DNA from: Myxococcus sp. RHSTA-1-4 | GTDB lineage: Bacteria; Myxococcota; Myxococcia; Myxococcales; Myxococcaceae | Assembly (NCBI RefSeq): GCF_020037125.1 | Contig: NZ_JAIQDG010000028.1 | Coordinates: forward strand, 1-64,000 | Length of the DNA stretch: 64,000 nucleotides | Reading direction: 5' to 3' | Part shown: positions 41,613 through 49,812 of the stretch, piece by piece | Layout of the letters: each line of letters starts with the position of its first letter | How positions within the stretch are numbered: the first letter of the stretch is position 1 | The notes under the pieces: generated by a model | Database searches by the model: none | Told to the model about the DNA's origin: nothing | The model's input: the letters and a program-made list of their open reading frames with translations, nothing else | Translations under genes and position numbers: made by a program

Positions 41613-42088
41613 GACTGTCGGCCATCGTCGCCGCCGCTTCCAACCGGGTCATCGGCGCCGGAAACCAGCTCCCGTGGCGCCTGCCCGCGGACCTGGCCCG
41701 CTTCAAGCGGCTCACCATGGGCCACACCCTGGTCATGGGCCGCAAGACGTACGAGTCCATCGGCCGGCCGCTCCCGGGCCGCACCTTCATCGTCGTCACC
41801 CGCCAGCGGGACTACGCGCCCGCGGGCGTGCAGGTGGCGCACTCGGTGGACGAGGCACTCGCCCTCGCGCGGGCGCGCGGCGATGACGAGGTGTTCATCG
41901 CCGGCGGCGCGGACGTGTACGCGCAGACCATGGACCGGTGGAACCGGCTCTACCTCACCCGCATCGCCCGCGACTTCCCCGGCGACGCGCTCTTCCCCGA
42001 GGTGGACCTGTCCGGGTGGCGGCTCATCGAGGAGGAGCAGCACCCCGAGGCCGAATTGCCCTTCGCGTTCCTCACCTACGAGCGCTGA
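41609..42088 (+). CDS. folA: dihydrofolate reductase
   Basis: 159 residues. It begins MRLSAIVAAASNRVIGAGNQ and continues LPWRLPADLARFKRLTMGH, VMGRKTYESIG and VFIAGGADVYAQ, all standard DHFR. It reduces dihydrofolate made by ThyA. ATG 41609 overlaps the thyA stop by four bases. The Asp/Glu substrate-binding residue is Asp28 in LPADLARFK. Confidence 0.97.
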   Translation: MRLSAIVAAASNRVIGAGNQLPWRLPADLARFKRLTMGHTLVMGRKTYESIGRPLPGRTFIVVTRQRDYAPAGVQVAHSVDEALALARARGDDEVFIAGGADVYAQTMDRWNRLYLTRIARDFPGDALFPEVDLSGWRLIEEEQHPEAELPFAFLTYER

Positions 42089-42244
42089 GGCGGCGCCGCG
42101 GCACCGGTGACGCCGCGGCCCGAAGCCCGCTGGTACCCCGGGCGTCCAGGCGGCGTGGCAACCCGTCCCCAGGGAGCCCCCAGACGGGCCGGGCCCCGCC
42201 CGCCGCCCGCTGGCACCCCACCGGTACGTGGCCACCTCCACCGC

Positions 42245-42601
42245 ATGCAGACCGACATCACGCCCCGTTCCCCGGAGTTCTCCTGGCGCACGGCGCTCCT
42301 GGCCAGTGCCGCCGCGCTCACCGCCGCCAACACCGCGGCCCTCACCGCCACCCTGCGGCTGGCGTCCTCTCTCCAGCCACGCCGCGGCATCCGGCCCCGG
42401 CTCTTCCCCGCCCTCACCACGGGGGCCACCGCCCTGGGCGCGCTCGCCGTGGGAGCCGTCAGCGTCGGAGCCCTGGCCATCGGAGCGCTGGCCATTGGCA
42501 GGCTCCGCGGTGGAGACTGGAAGGTGGACAGCCTGCGCATCCGCTCCCTCCAGGTCGCCCAGTGGAGCGTCCCGGGGCCCCCCACCCCGGCTGGCACCTG
42601 A
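42245..42601 (+). CDS. small membrane protein with GALAIG repeats
   Basis: 118 residues from ATG 42245. One or two hydrophobic segments contain an iterated pattern (ALAVGAVSVGALAIGALAIG), then a polar end (GDWKVDSLRIRSLQVAQW) that may form a short beta strand run. No family is recognised with confidence. It lies 156 bases after folA. The stretch between (42089-42244) shows no gene. No strong ribosome-binding site. Confidence 0.55.
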   Translation: MQTDITPRSPEFSWRTALLASAAALTAANTAALTATLRLASSLQPRRGIRPRLFPALTTGATALGALAVGAVSVGALAIGALAIGRLRGGDWKVDSLRIRSLQVAQWSVPGPPTPAGT

Positions 42602-42608
42602 CTGGCGC

Positions 42609-42639
42609 CATTTTGATTCTGACTCGCAAGATTGAAATG
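42609..42639 (+). promoter_or_regulatory. imperfect inverted repeat in AT-rich patch before ftr1 fusion gene
   Basis: CATTTTGATTCT (42609-42620), seven bases, AAGATTGAAATG (42628-42639): the arms pair at 8 of 12 positions. It is the only AT-rich patch around and lies just upstream of an iron-permease gene, so a Fur-type operator overlapping a promoter is possible. It does not match the E. coli Fur consensus well. Confidence 0.35.
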
Positions 42640-42641
42640 TA

Positions 42642-42667
42642 GCCCCCCGGCTGGTAAACCGGGGGGC
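42642..42667 (+). promoter_or_regulatory. hairpin ending at the start codon of the ftr1 fusion gene
   Basis: GCCCCCCGG (42642-42650) pairs perfectly over 9 bases with CCGGGGGGC (42659-42667), loop CTGGTAAA. The ATG begins at the next base (42668). The only G-rich ribosome-binding sequence is inside the stem, so the structure should hinder translation unless opened. Confidence 0.6.
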
Positions 42668-44518
42668 ATGACTCGCGCTGCCCTGGTCGTCCTGTGCCTG
42701 CTGTTCGCGCTGCCACTGTCAGCTCGTGCCGCCGATGGCACGTCCGAGGAGCGCACCTGGCACCGGCTGGTGGGCATCCTCCAGTATCTGGAGGCGGACT
42801 ATCCGCTGGCCATCGAGTCGCAGTCCGCGTTCGAGCTGGCGGAGCAGAAGAGCTTCGCGGCGGAGGCGGTGGACGCGACGAAGGAGCTGGGCTCCGCGGC
42901 GGAGACCTTCCTGCCGCGCGTGAAGGCCATCCAGGCCCGCGTGGAGAAGGCGCAGGACGCCGAGGGCGTCAGCCGGGACTGCGGCGCGCTGGTGGAGGAC
43001 CTGGTCCTGGCGGGAGGCCTGGCCCGCAGCCCGCGCCGGCCGCCGGACCTGAAGCGCGGCGAGGCGCTCTTCCAGACCAGCTGCGCGGCGTGCCACGGCG
43101 CGGACGGCAGCGCGAACCTGCCCATCGCGGCCACCATGGAGCCGGCCCCCGCCAACTTCCACAACGCGGACCTGATGGGAGGCCTCACCCCGTACAAGGC
43201 CTTCAACACCACCAGCTTCGGCGTGCCGGGCACGGCGATGCCGGCCTACCCCACCCTGACCGAGGAGGAGCGCTGGTCGCTGGCCTTCTTCGTCTTCACC
43301 CTGCGCCAGCCCGCGTGCGAGGGCACCCCGCCGCGCGCCTCGCTGGAGCGGCTGGCCAACGCCACCGACGACGACCTGGTGAAGCAGTACGGCCAGGAGC
43401 ACCTCGCGTGCCTCCGCCGCAAGCTGCCGGACGCGGATGAAGAGCGCTCGCTGCTGGCGGCTCGCGAGGGCGTGCAGGAGGCCCTGCGCCAGGGCGCCGC
43501 CGGCAACGCCGCGGGCGCGAAGGCCGCCCTGCTGGACGCATACCTCAACGGGCTGGAGCCCGTGGAGCCCAAGCTGCGCTCGAGAGACCCGGCGCTGGTG
43601 GCGAAGCTGGAGGAGGCCTTCCTCGGGGCACGGCTCGCGGCCGAGCGCGGCAGCCCCGGCTTGCAGGACACGGGGCGGGAGCTGCTGTCGCTGCTGGACC
43701 AGGCGCGCCGGGACTCCGGCAACGCGGCGGGCCTGCTGTCCACGATGTGGCTGACGCTGCTCATCCTCATTCGCGAGGGCTTCGAGGCCACCATCATCGT
43801 CACCGCGCTGCTGGCCGCGCTGCGGAAGATGCAGGCCACCCAGCACGTGCGCGTGGTGCACGCCGGCTGGCTGTCCGCGCTGGTGGTGGGCGCCATCGCC
43901 TACGTGCTGGGCCGGCACCTGCTGGCCGGCGCCCAGCGCGAGTGGATGGAGGGCGTGGCCGCGCTGCTGGCGGTGGTCATGCTGCTGTACGCGGCGCTGT
44001 GGCTCAACGCGCGCTCCAACATGAGCCACTTCATGGGCGAGCTGCGCCAGAAGATGCAGGGCGCGCTGGGGCGCGGCAGCATGACGGGCCTGTTCCTCAT
44101 CGCCTTCACCGCGGTGCTGCGCGAGAGCTTCGAGACGGCCATCTTCCTCCAGGGACTGGCGCTGGACTCGCCCGCGGGCGTGGCCTGGGGCGCGGCGGCC
44201 GGCGTCGTGGCGCTGCTGGCCCTGGTCCTCTTCGTCAACCGCCTCGGCTACCGCCTGCCCATGAAGACGCTCTTCAACGTGTCCACCGTCGTCCTCGTCG
44301 TCACCGCGGTGATGCTGCTGGGCAAGGGCCTGCACGCGCTGCAGGAGGTGGGCGCGCTGCCGCTGGTGCCGCTGCGCTTCATCACCGTGGACCTGCTGGG
44401 CCTCTACCCGGACGCGGTGTCGCTCGTCCCGCAGGCCCTGCTGGCGGCCGTGCCCCTGGCCCTGCTGCTGCGCCGCAAGGGGCGCACGCAGCGCATGTCC
44501 GAGGCTTCCGCCGGGTGA
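42668..44518 (+). CDS. Ftr1-type iron permease fused to cytochrome c domain
   Basis: 616 residues. After a signal peptide (VVLCLLFALPLSARA) comes a helical region, then a cytochrome c domain with heme motif CAACH (139-143) and a likely Met ligand in AMPAYP. Another helical periplasmic part is followed by seven or so transmembrane helices of the Ftr1/EfeU family with two iron motifs, REGFE (369-373) and RESFE (485-489). Similar fusions occur in bacteria and probably couple periplasmic iron oxidation to import of Fe3+. The C-terminus is basic. Regulatory structures precede it (42609-42667). Confidence 0.88.
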   Translation: MTRAALVVLCLLFALPLSARAADGTSEERTWHRLVGILQYLEADYPLAIESQSAFELAEQKSFAAEAVDATKELGSAAETFLPRVKAIQARVEKAQDAEGVSRDCGALVEDLVLAGGLARSPRRPPDLKRGEALFQTSCAACHGADGSANLPIAATMEPAPANFHNADLMGGLTPYKAFNTTSFGVPGTAMPAYPTLTEEERWSLAFFVFTLRQPACEGTPPRASLERLANATDDDLVKQYGQEHLACLRRKLPDADEERSLLAAREGVQEALRQGAAGNAAGAKAALLDAYLNGLEPVEPKLRSRDPALVAKLEEAFLGARLAAERGSPGLQDTGRELLSLLDQARRDSGNAAGLLSTMWLTLLILIREGFEATIIVTALLAALRKMQATQHVRVVHAGWLSALVVGAIAYVLGRHLLAGAQREWMEGVAALLAVVMLLYAALWLNARSNMSHFMGELRQKMQGALGRGSMTGLFLIAFTAVLRESFETAIFLQGLALDSPAGVAWGAAAGVVALLALVLFVNRLGYRLPMKTLFNVSTVVLVVTAVMLLGKGLHALQEVGALPLVPLRFITVDLLGLYPDAVSLVPQALLAAVPLALLLRRKGRTQRMSEASAG

Positions 44519-44555
44519 CGCGACGCCGGCCGCGCCTTGCGGTAGCGTGGCCCCG

Positions 44556-45323
44556 GTGAAGCCTTCGCCCCTGCTCTCCACACTCCTGGCCATCCTGGTC
44601 CTGGCGGGTACGACTCCCGCCCGGGGACAGGAGGTGCCCGAGAATGAGCCGGCCCAGGCCCCCCCCGCCGACCTCACCCCTCCGCCGCTCCTCCCCGTCC
44701 CTCCGCCGGGTGCCCCGGACGGCCAGCCCAGGACTCCCGGGGACGAGGGCACCCTCAAGGCCTCCGGCAACACGCCCGCGCCCTCCGTGAGCGAGGGGGC
44801 ACTTCCGAGCCGGGACGCCGCGCGCGCGGAGGACCCCGTGCCCCGGGTGGCCGTGGAGTTGGTGGGCGGCACGGCGGGCGGCCTCGTGTTGGGCACCGTG
44901 GGGCTGCTGGCGGGCTACCTCATCTCGGCCCCCACGGTGGGCTGTGACGAGTGCCGCGTCGTCTCGCTCGTGGGTGGCGCCACGGGCGTGCTGCTGGGCA
45001 TCCCCACGGGCACGTGGGTGGGGGGCCGCCTCATGGGCGGCAAGGGCCACTTCTTCCCCACCGTGGGCGGAAGCGCGGTGGGCTGGGGCGGCGCGCTGCT
45101 GGGCTCGCTGCTGCTGGGGAGCGCGGCCGAGGACGACACCCTCTCGCTGCTCCTGCTGCTGCTACCCGTCGCGGGCGCCACGACGGGTTACGAGCTGTCC
45201 CACGCGTCCGAGCGCCACGTCACCCCGCCGCCCACGCCCCGCGCGTCGGGACAGTTCCACGTGCTGCCCGTGGCGGGGATGACCGAGCGGGGCCCCCGCC
45301 TGGGGTTGATGGGCCGCTTCTAG
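44556..45323 (+). CDS. secreted/membrane protein with glycine-rich repeats, unknown
   Basis: About 255 residues from a GTG start (44556, chosen because a signal peptide then follows: PSPLLSTLLAILVLAGTTPA; GTG 44547 is the alternative). A Pro-rich linker precedes a Gly/Leu-rich hydrophobic region (ELVGGTAGGLVLGTVGLLAG, TGVLLGIPTGTWVGGRLMGG) of several short segments, as in glycine-zipper-like membrane proteins. No family is recognised. Its stop overlaps the 3' end of the convergent NUDIX-MBL gene. Confidence 0.6.
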   Translation: MKPSPLLSTLLAILVLAGTTPARGQEVPENEPAQAPPADLTPPPLLPVPPPGAPDGQPRTPGDEGTLKASGNTPAPSVSEGALPSRDAARAEDPVPRVAVELVGGTAGGLVLGTVGLLAGYLISAPTVGCDECRVVSLVGGATGVLLGIPTGTWVGGRLMGGKGHFFPTVGGSAVGWGGALLGSLLLGSAAEDDTLSLLLLLLPVAGATTGYELSHASERHVTPPPTPRASGQFHVLPVAGMTERGPRLGLMGRF

Positions 45324-46846
45324 ACGCGGAAGTACTGCAGGGCCTCCTCCCGCACCCGCCCCTCGTCCATCAGCTTCTCCAGCGTGGCCAGCGCGCTGCG
45401 CTCGGCCACCGGGTGCATGAGCGGCGGCGTGTCCGCGTAGGCCGTCGCCACCACCTGCGCCAGCGAGGCGCCCTCCGGCGGCACCGCCTGGAGGATGAGC
45501 GACTCGCGCAGGGCGCGGTGGTCCAGGTACTCCTGCAGCTTCGCGGGCCCCTCCGGGATGGGCGAGCCGTGCGCCGGGTACAGGGTGCTGACGGGCCAGT
45601 CCCGCAGCCGCGTGAGCTGCGCCAGGTACTCGCGCATGTTGCCCTCGGGCGGGTCGATGACGATGGTGCCCACGCCCGCCACCATGTCCCCCACCACCGC
45701 CGCGCGGCTGCGCTCGTCCACCAGGCACACGTGGCCCCGCGCATGGCCGGGCGTGTGCAACACGCGCCAGCGCTGCGGCACGTCGCCCGCCAGCTCCAGC
45801 ACCTCGCCGTCCTCCAGCAGCCGCTCCACCGGGAAGTCCAGCCGGTCCGCCGTGCGCGCGTGGCACCACAGCGGAATGCCCAGCCGCTCCTTCACCGCGC
45901 GCGCCCCGCCGGTGTGGTCTCCATGGTGGTGGGTGAGCACCACCGCCACGGGGCGGAAGCCCTCCGCCTTCAGCCCCGAAAGCAGCGACAGCAGCTTCGC
46001 GTACTGCTTCACGTCGGACGCGCCCGGGTCGACGATGAGCAGCTCGCCGTTACCCAGCACGTACGCATTGGTGTGCGAGGCCGGCGGCAGCGTGGGCGTC
46101 TCCAGCGCCACCCCGCGCACGCCCTGCTGGAACTCGATGCGCTGCGCGACGTAGCCCGGGCAGTACGGCGGCGTCGTCATCCGCGCCCGCGCGTCCGCGT
46201 CGTCCGTGAAGGAGCCGAGCACCTGGAAGGCATGCAGCGCGGGCGGGTGCAACAGCGCCGAGCCGTCACCCCACCGCGCCAGCGCCTCCGCCGGCTTCAC
46301 CCACGCGCCCTCCGCCAGCTCCCCGGGCCACCACTCCGCGCGCGCGTGCGCCGGCATCTCCACCAGGTAGAAGCGCGTGTCGAAGCGCACCGGCAATGAC
46401 GGGGGCGTCACCCACCGGCCCGCCGCCCGGAAGTCCTCCGCCCGCAGCGCGAGCCCCTCCGCCCGCAGCACGTCCCCCCACCCCCGCTCCCCCGCCACCA
46501 GTGCCCGGCGCAGCTCGCCCAGCCGCTCGGGGGTGAGCGCCTCCGCGCCCTCCGCCACCAGCACGCCCGTCTCTTCAAACAGCTCGCGGGCGGCCGCCGA
46601 GCGCAGCGCCGCCTCCTCTCCGGACGCGCCCCGCACCGGCACCTCCGCGTCCGCCGCGTCCAGCTTTCCCCCCGGGAAGGCGTAGAAGCCGCCCGCGAAG
46701 CGCAGCGCCTTGCCGCGCTTCACCCAGAACACCTCCACCCCGTCGTCCGCGCGCCTGTACAGCACCGACACCGCGGACGGGCGGGGCTCGGCGGGGGTGT
46801 AGTCGGAGTCCAGGCCCAGGCCCAGACCGGGGAGACGCTCGCTCAT
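45320..46846 (-). CDS. NUDIX hydrolase fused to metallo-beta-lactamase domain
   Basis: 508 residues. Residues about 22-225 form a NUDIX domain of the NUDT19-like type: FPGGKLD, an insert, then AARELFEETGV. Residues about 240-500 form a metallo-beta-lactamase of the LACTB2 type: LIVDPGAS, THHHGDHTGG (zinc site), HTPGHARGH, GDMVAG, and PAHG. The two hydrolase domains could act in series on a nucleotide-linked substrate or on RNA ends, which is inference. Its ATG overlaps the stop of the HD gene upstream (ATGA), so both are coupled. Confidence 0.88.
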   Translation of the reverse strand: MSERLPGLGLGLDSDYTPAEPRPSAVSVLYRRADDGVEVFWVKRGKALRFAGGFYAFPGGKLDAADAEVPVRGASGEEAALRSAAARELFEETGVLVAEGAEALTPERLGELRRALVAGERGWGDVLRAEGLALRAEDFRAAGRWVTPPSLPVRFDTRFYLVEMPAHARAEWWPGELAEGAWVKPAEALARWGDGSALLHPPALHAFQVLGSFTDDADARARMTTPPYCPGYVAQRIEFQQGVRGVALETPTLPPASHTNAYVLGNGELLIVDPGASDVKQYAKLLSLLSGLKAEGFRPVAVVLTHHHGDHTGGARAVKERLGIPLWCHARTADRLDFPVERLLEDGEVLELAGDVPQRWRVLHTPGHARGHVCLVDERSRAAVVGDMVAGVGTIVIDPPEGNMREYLAQLTRLRDWPVSTLYPAHGSPIPEGPAKLQEYLDHRALRESLILQAVPPEGASLAQVVATAYADTPPLMHPVAERSALATLEKLMDEGRVREEALQYFRV

Positions 46847-48138
46847 GGTTGCACCGTCTGGCCGAGGAGCCGGCCCATCAGCTCGTGTGCCTTGTCCGCC
46901 TGGTCCGGCCGCACGTACAGCCGGCTGAGGCGCACCGCTCCACTGTAGCGCTGATACAGGGGGATGTAGCGCGCCACCTCCGTCAGCCGCCCGGTGGACG
47001 CGTCGATGATGAACAGGCTCGGCCCCTGCCCCCCCGCCCCCGAGGCGTACTTGCTGAGCACGTTCTGGGACTCGACGACGTAGTGCTCGAAGTTGGAGGA
47101 CACCAGCGCGCTGCGCAGCACGTCCAAATCGTACCCCGCGTCACGCTCGGTGAACTGCGCCAGCAGCTTGAAGCCCTGCCGCGTGCTGATGCGCTCCGCC
47201 CACCGGTTCTTCGAGCGGCGCAGCGTGTACCAGAGCGCCGCGTCGTCGCAGAGGAGGAAGGCCTCCGGGTCCGCCGGAATCTCGAACTCGCCGGGCGACT
47301 CCTCGTAGTAGCGCCGCAGCATGTAGTCGAAGTTCACCGACGTGTGGTGCAGGTACACCGAGACGAACATGTGGTAGCGGCTGAGGAGGAAGTCCTCGAA
47401 GGCGAACGCCGCCGCCCGGCTGAGCGCGAGGTACGCCCGCCCGTCCTTCACCACCGGGTTGAGGTTGTTGATGATCCAGTCCATGTCGTACCGGCCGTAG
47501 TTGACCCCCGTGTAGAAGGAGTCCCGCAGCAGGTAGTCCATGCGGTCCGCGTCCAGCTCCCCGGAGACGATGGCGCGCAACAGCGGCGTCCAGTCCACGC
47601 CCTGGTGCGTGAAGCCCGGGTCCTTCGGCGGCTTCGCGCCGGTAATCAGCGCCACCGCCGCCATGGGGGTGATGTCCAGCGAGCCGAAGTGCCGCTCGAT
47701 GATGGGCGTCAGCGAGCTGTCGAGGAGGATTTTCGCCGTGAAGTCCTCGTGGGTGGCCTGCTCGCCCTCCGCCGTGGCGTCCAGCCAGGAGGGCAGCCGC
47801 AGGAGCGAGCGCTTCGGGGCGATGCGCTCCGAGGCGTGGGACAGCGGCATGTGCCCCAGGTCGTGGCAGAGCACCGCCAGCCGCACCGCGGCACAGAAGC
47901 GCTCCCGCACCGCGTCCGGCAGCGACGAGCGCGAGGCCACCGCCCCGAAGACACGCGAGGCCACGTGCATGGCCCCCAGGGAGTGGATGTGCCGGGTGTG
48001 CGTGGCGCCGGGGAAGGCCAGGTCCCCGAAGCCGAGCTGCCGCACGTAGCGCAGGCGCTGGTAGTGCCGGCTGTCGATGACGGCCTTCTCCGGGTCGCTG
48101 ACCGGGATGGTGCCGTGAATGGGGTCGCGGATGCGCAT
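46843..48138 (-). CDS. HD-domain phosphohydrolase (COG1078 type)
   Basis: 431 residues from ATG 48138 with GGAAAGGG upstream. It begins MRIRDPIHGTIPVSDPEKAV, as COG1078 HD proteins do. The metal motif HTRHIHSLG and CHDLGHMPLSHASE supply the His and Asp ligands, and a further Asp is in ELDADRMDYLLRDS. This group includes dNTP triphosphohydrolases and nucleotide phosphatases. An upstream in-frame GTG at 48234 gives a 32-residue extension made of the repeats noted at 48171-48231, judged non-coding. It is coupled to the NUDIX-MBL fusion, suggesting nucleotide housekeeping. Confidence 0.9.
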   Translation of the reverse strand: MRIRDPIHGTIPVSDPEKAVIDSRHYQRLRYVRQLGFGDLAFPGATHTRHIHSLGAMHVASRVFGAVASRSSLPDAVRERFCAAVRLAVLCHDLGHMPLSHASERIAPKRSLLRLPSWLDATAEGEQATHEDFTAKILLDSSLTPIIERHFGSLDITPMAAVALITGAKPPKDPGFTHQGVDWTPLLRAIVSGELDADRMDYLLRDSFYTGVNYGRYDMDWIINNLNPVVKDGRAYLALSRAAAFAFEDFLLSRYHMFVSVYLHHTSVNFDYMLRRYYEESPGEFEIPADPEAFLLCDDAALWYTLRRSKNRWAERISTRQGFKLLAQFTERDAGYDLDVLRSALVSSNFEHYVVESQNVLSKYASGAGGQGPSLFIIDASTGRLTEVARYIPLYQRYSGAVRLSRLYVRPDQADKAHELMGRLLGQTVQP

Positions 48139-48170
48139 GGTTCCCTTTCCATACTCCTGGTTACCCCCGC

Positions 48171-48231
48171 GGGAGGTAGCCAACCGTACTTCATACCCTT
48201 CCGGGAGGTAGCCCAGGAGGTAGCCAACCGT
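48171..48231. repeat. AGGTAGCC direct repeats in HD/ATP-grasp divergent region
   Basis: GGGAGGTAGCCAACCGT (48171-48187), GGGAGGTAGCC (48203-48213) and AGGAGGTAGCCAACCGT (48215-48231). The first and third copies share 16 of 17 bases. They lie 30-95 bases upstream of the HD start on one side and 56 bases before the ATP-grasp start on the other, so they may bind a regulator. Confidence 0.55.
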
Positions 48232-48286
48232 CACGTGCGGACTGTGAAGGTGCCTGGGGACGTGCTAACCCTTCCGCCACCTACGA

Positions 48287-49366
48287 ATGCACATCATCCT
48301 GTTGCACAACCGCGACCACGACCTCCTCGAGGACGACCCCGGACGGGAGGCCCGCGAGGATGTGGTGCGTGTCGCCTCGGCGCTCGCCGAGGCCCTCTCC
48401 CGAGGTGACACCCTGGCCGAGCCGCTCGCCATCGAAGGCGACCGGCTGGACTTCGTGGACACGCTGCGCCGGCGCCAGCCGGACCTCGTCGTCAACCTCT
48501 GCGAGTCGCTCGCGGCCGACAGCCGCGGGGAGATGGCGGTCCCCTGCCTGCTGGATGCACTGGGGCTGCCCTACACCGGCTCGTCCGCCCTCTCGCTCGG
48601 GCTGGCGCTGCACAAGCCCAAGGCGAAGGAGCTGCTGACGGCGCGCGGCGTGCCCACCCCCGCCTTCCGCGTGGTGCACCGGCTGGAGGACGCACTGGCG
48701 GTGGACCTGCCCTGGCCCCTCATCGTCAAGCCCGCGCGCGAGGACGCCAGCGTGGGCGTGACGGGGGACTCGGTGGTGTTCGACCGCGCCTCGCTGGTGC
48801 GCGCGTGTGACGCGGTGCTCCGCGAGTTCCACCAGCCCGCACTCGTGGAGCAGTTCATCGCCGGGCGGGAAATCTACGTGCCGCTGCTGGGCAACCAGCC
48901 GCGCCAGCCGCTGCCGTTGACGGAGATCCACTTCGGGCGGACCTTCGAGGAGCGGCCCAACATCGTCTCCTATACCGCCAAGTGGGAGCCGGAGTCGGCC
49001 GAGTACCGCGACACGACGAGCGGCCCCTGCCGGGCGGACGCGTCGCTGGAGGCCCGGTGCGTGCAGGTGGCGATGGAAGCGTTTGCAGCACTGGACTGTC
49101 AGGACTATGGACGGGTCGACCTCCGGGTTTCACGAGAGGGCGAGCCCTACGTCATCGACATCAACCCCAACTGTGACCTTCACCCGAGCGCAGGGTTCGC
49201 CAAGGCCGCCTCGGCCGCCGGCATGGACTACCCGGCCCTGGCGGCCCGGCTCGTGGAGGTCGCCCTCGAGAGAGCACATGGACATCCGTCCCATCGCCGC
49301 AAAGGACAGGGAACCCCTCGCCGCGCTGATTCGAAAGATCGAAACCTTCTCGCCGCAGGAGGTTGA
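48287..49366 (+). CDS. ATP-grasp ligase, D-alanine--D-alanine ligase-like
   Basis: 359 residues. ATP-grasp features: LVVNLCESLAADSRGEMAVP, the segment LPYTGSSALSLGLALHKPKA, LIVKPAREDASVGVT, REIYVPLLG, and the metal-binding DYGRVDLRVS with VIDINPNCDL. This resembles Ddl paralogues in metabolic clusters rather than the cell-wall Ddl, so the substrate may be another amino acid or peptide. The last 30 residues (HGHPSHRRKGQG ...) lie in the overlap with the GNAT gene (89 bases) and are basic and unconserved-looking. No Shine-Dalgarno is clear. Confidence 0.88.
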   Translation: MHIILLHNRDHDLLEDDPGREAREDVVRVASALAEALSRGDTLAEPLAIEGDRLDFVDTLRRRQPDLVVNLCESLAADSRGEMAVPCLLDALGLPYTGSSALSLGLALHKPKAKELLTARGVPTPAFRVVHRLEDALAVDLPWPLIVKPAREDASVGVTGDSVVFDRASLVRACDAVLREFHQPALVEQFIAGREIYVPLLGNQPRQPLPLTEIHFGRTFEERPNIVSYTAKWEPESAEYRDTTSGPCRADASLEARCVQVAMEAFAALDCQDYGRVDLRVSREGEPYVIDINPNCDLHPSAGFAKAASAAGMDYPALAARLVEVALERAHGHPSHRRKGQGTPRRADSKDRNLLAAGG

Positions 49367-49745
49367 GGTCGCGATTGAGCTGGTGGGCACGGCGCTCACG
49401 CCGGGCAACACGGACTACTCCATCATCGTCGCGGACCGGGGCGGGCAGCTCGTGGGCTACGTCTGCTACGGCCCCACGCCGATGACGGAGGACACCTATG
49501 ATTTGTACTGGATTGCCTCCGCGCCCGAGGTGCGGGGCCAGGGCGTGGGCGCCGCGCTGGTGTCCGCCATGGAGGGCGACCTGCGCCGCCGCAACGGGCG
49601 CCTCATCCGCGTGGAGACGAGCGCCACGGAGGCCTACGGCCCCACCCGCGGCTTCTACGCCTCCATGAAGTACGGCGAGGAGGCGCGCATCCGCGACTTC
49701 TACAAGGTGGGGGACGACCTCATCATCCTCACCAAGCGGCTGTAG
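49278..49745 (+). CDS. GNAT N-acetyltransferase
   Basis: 155 residues from ATG 49278, inside the 3' end of the ATP-grasp gene (89-base overlap, other frame). GNAT pattern: DIRPIAAKDREPLAAL, YSIIVADRGGQLVGYVCYG, LYWIASAPEVRGQGVGAALV (acetyl-CoA loop), and VETSATEAYGPTRGFY. It probably acetylates the product of the ATP-grasp ligase or a related amine. The pair looks functionally linked (inference). Confidence 0.92.
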   Translation: MDIRPIAAKDREPLAALIRKIETFSPQEVEVAIELVGTALTPGNTDYSIIVADRGGQLVGYVCYGPTPMTEDTYDLYWIASAPEVRGQGVGAALVSAMEGDLRRRNGRLIRVETSATEAYGPTRGFYASMKYGEEARIRDFYKVGDDLIILTKRL

Positions 49746-49812
49746 TCCCCGGGACGCGGGCCACGCCGGGCCGTTGAAGACAACGGCCCCTTCCCTCGTT
49801 AGAAGGGGCGTG

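Noticed and set aside
42719..44896. 725-residue minus-strand reading frame over the Ftr1 fusion
   Set aside because: Shadow of a strongly supported plus-strand gene with heme and REGxE motifs.
48139..48234. N-terminal extension of the HD protein from GTG 48234
   Set aside because: It translates the direct repeats, while ATG 48138 has a good Shine-Dalgarno and the family-typical start MRIRDPIHG.
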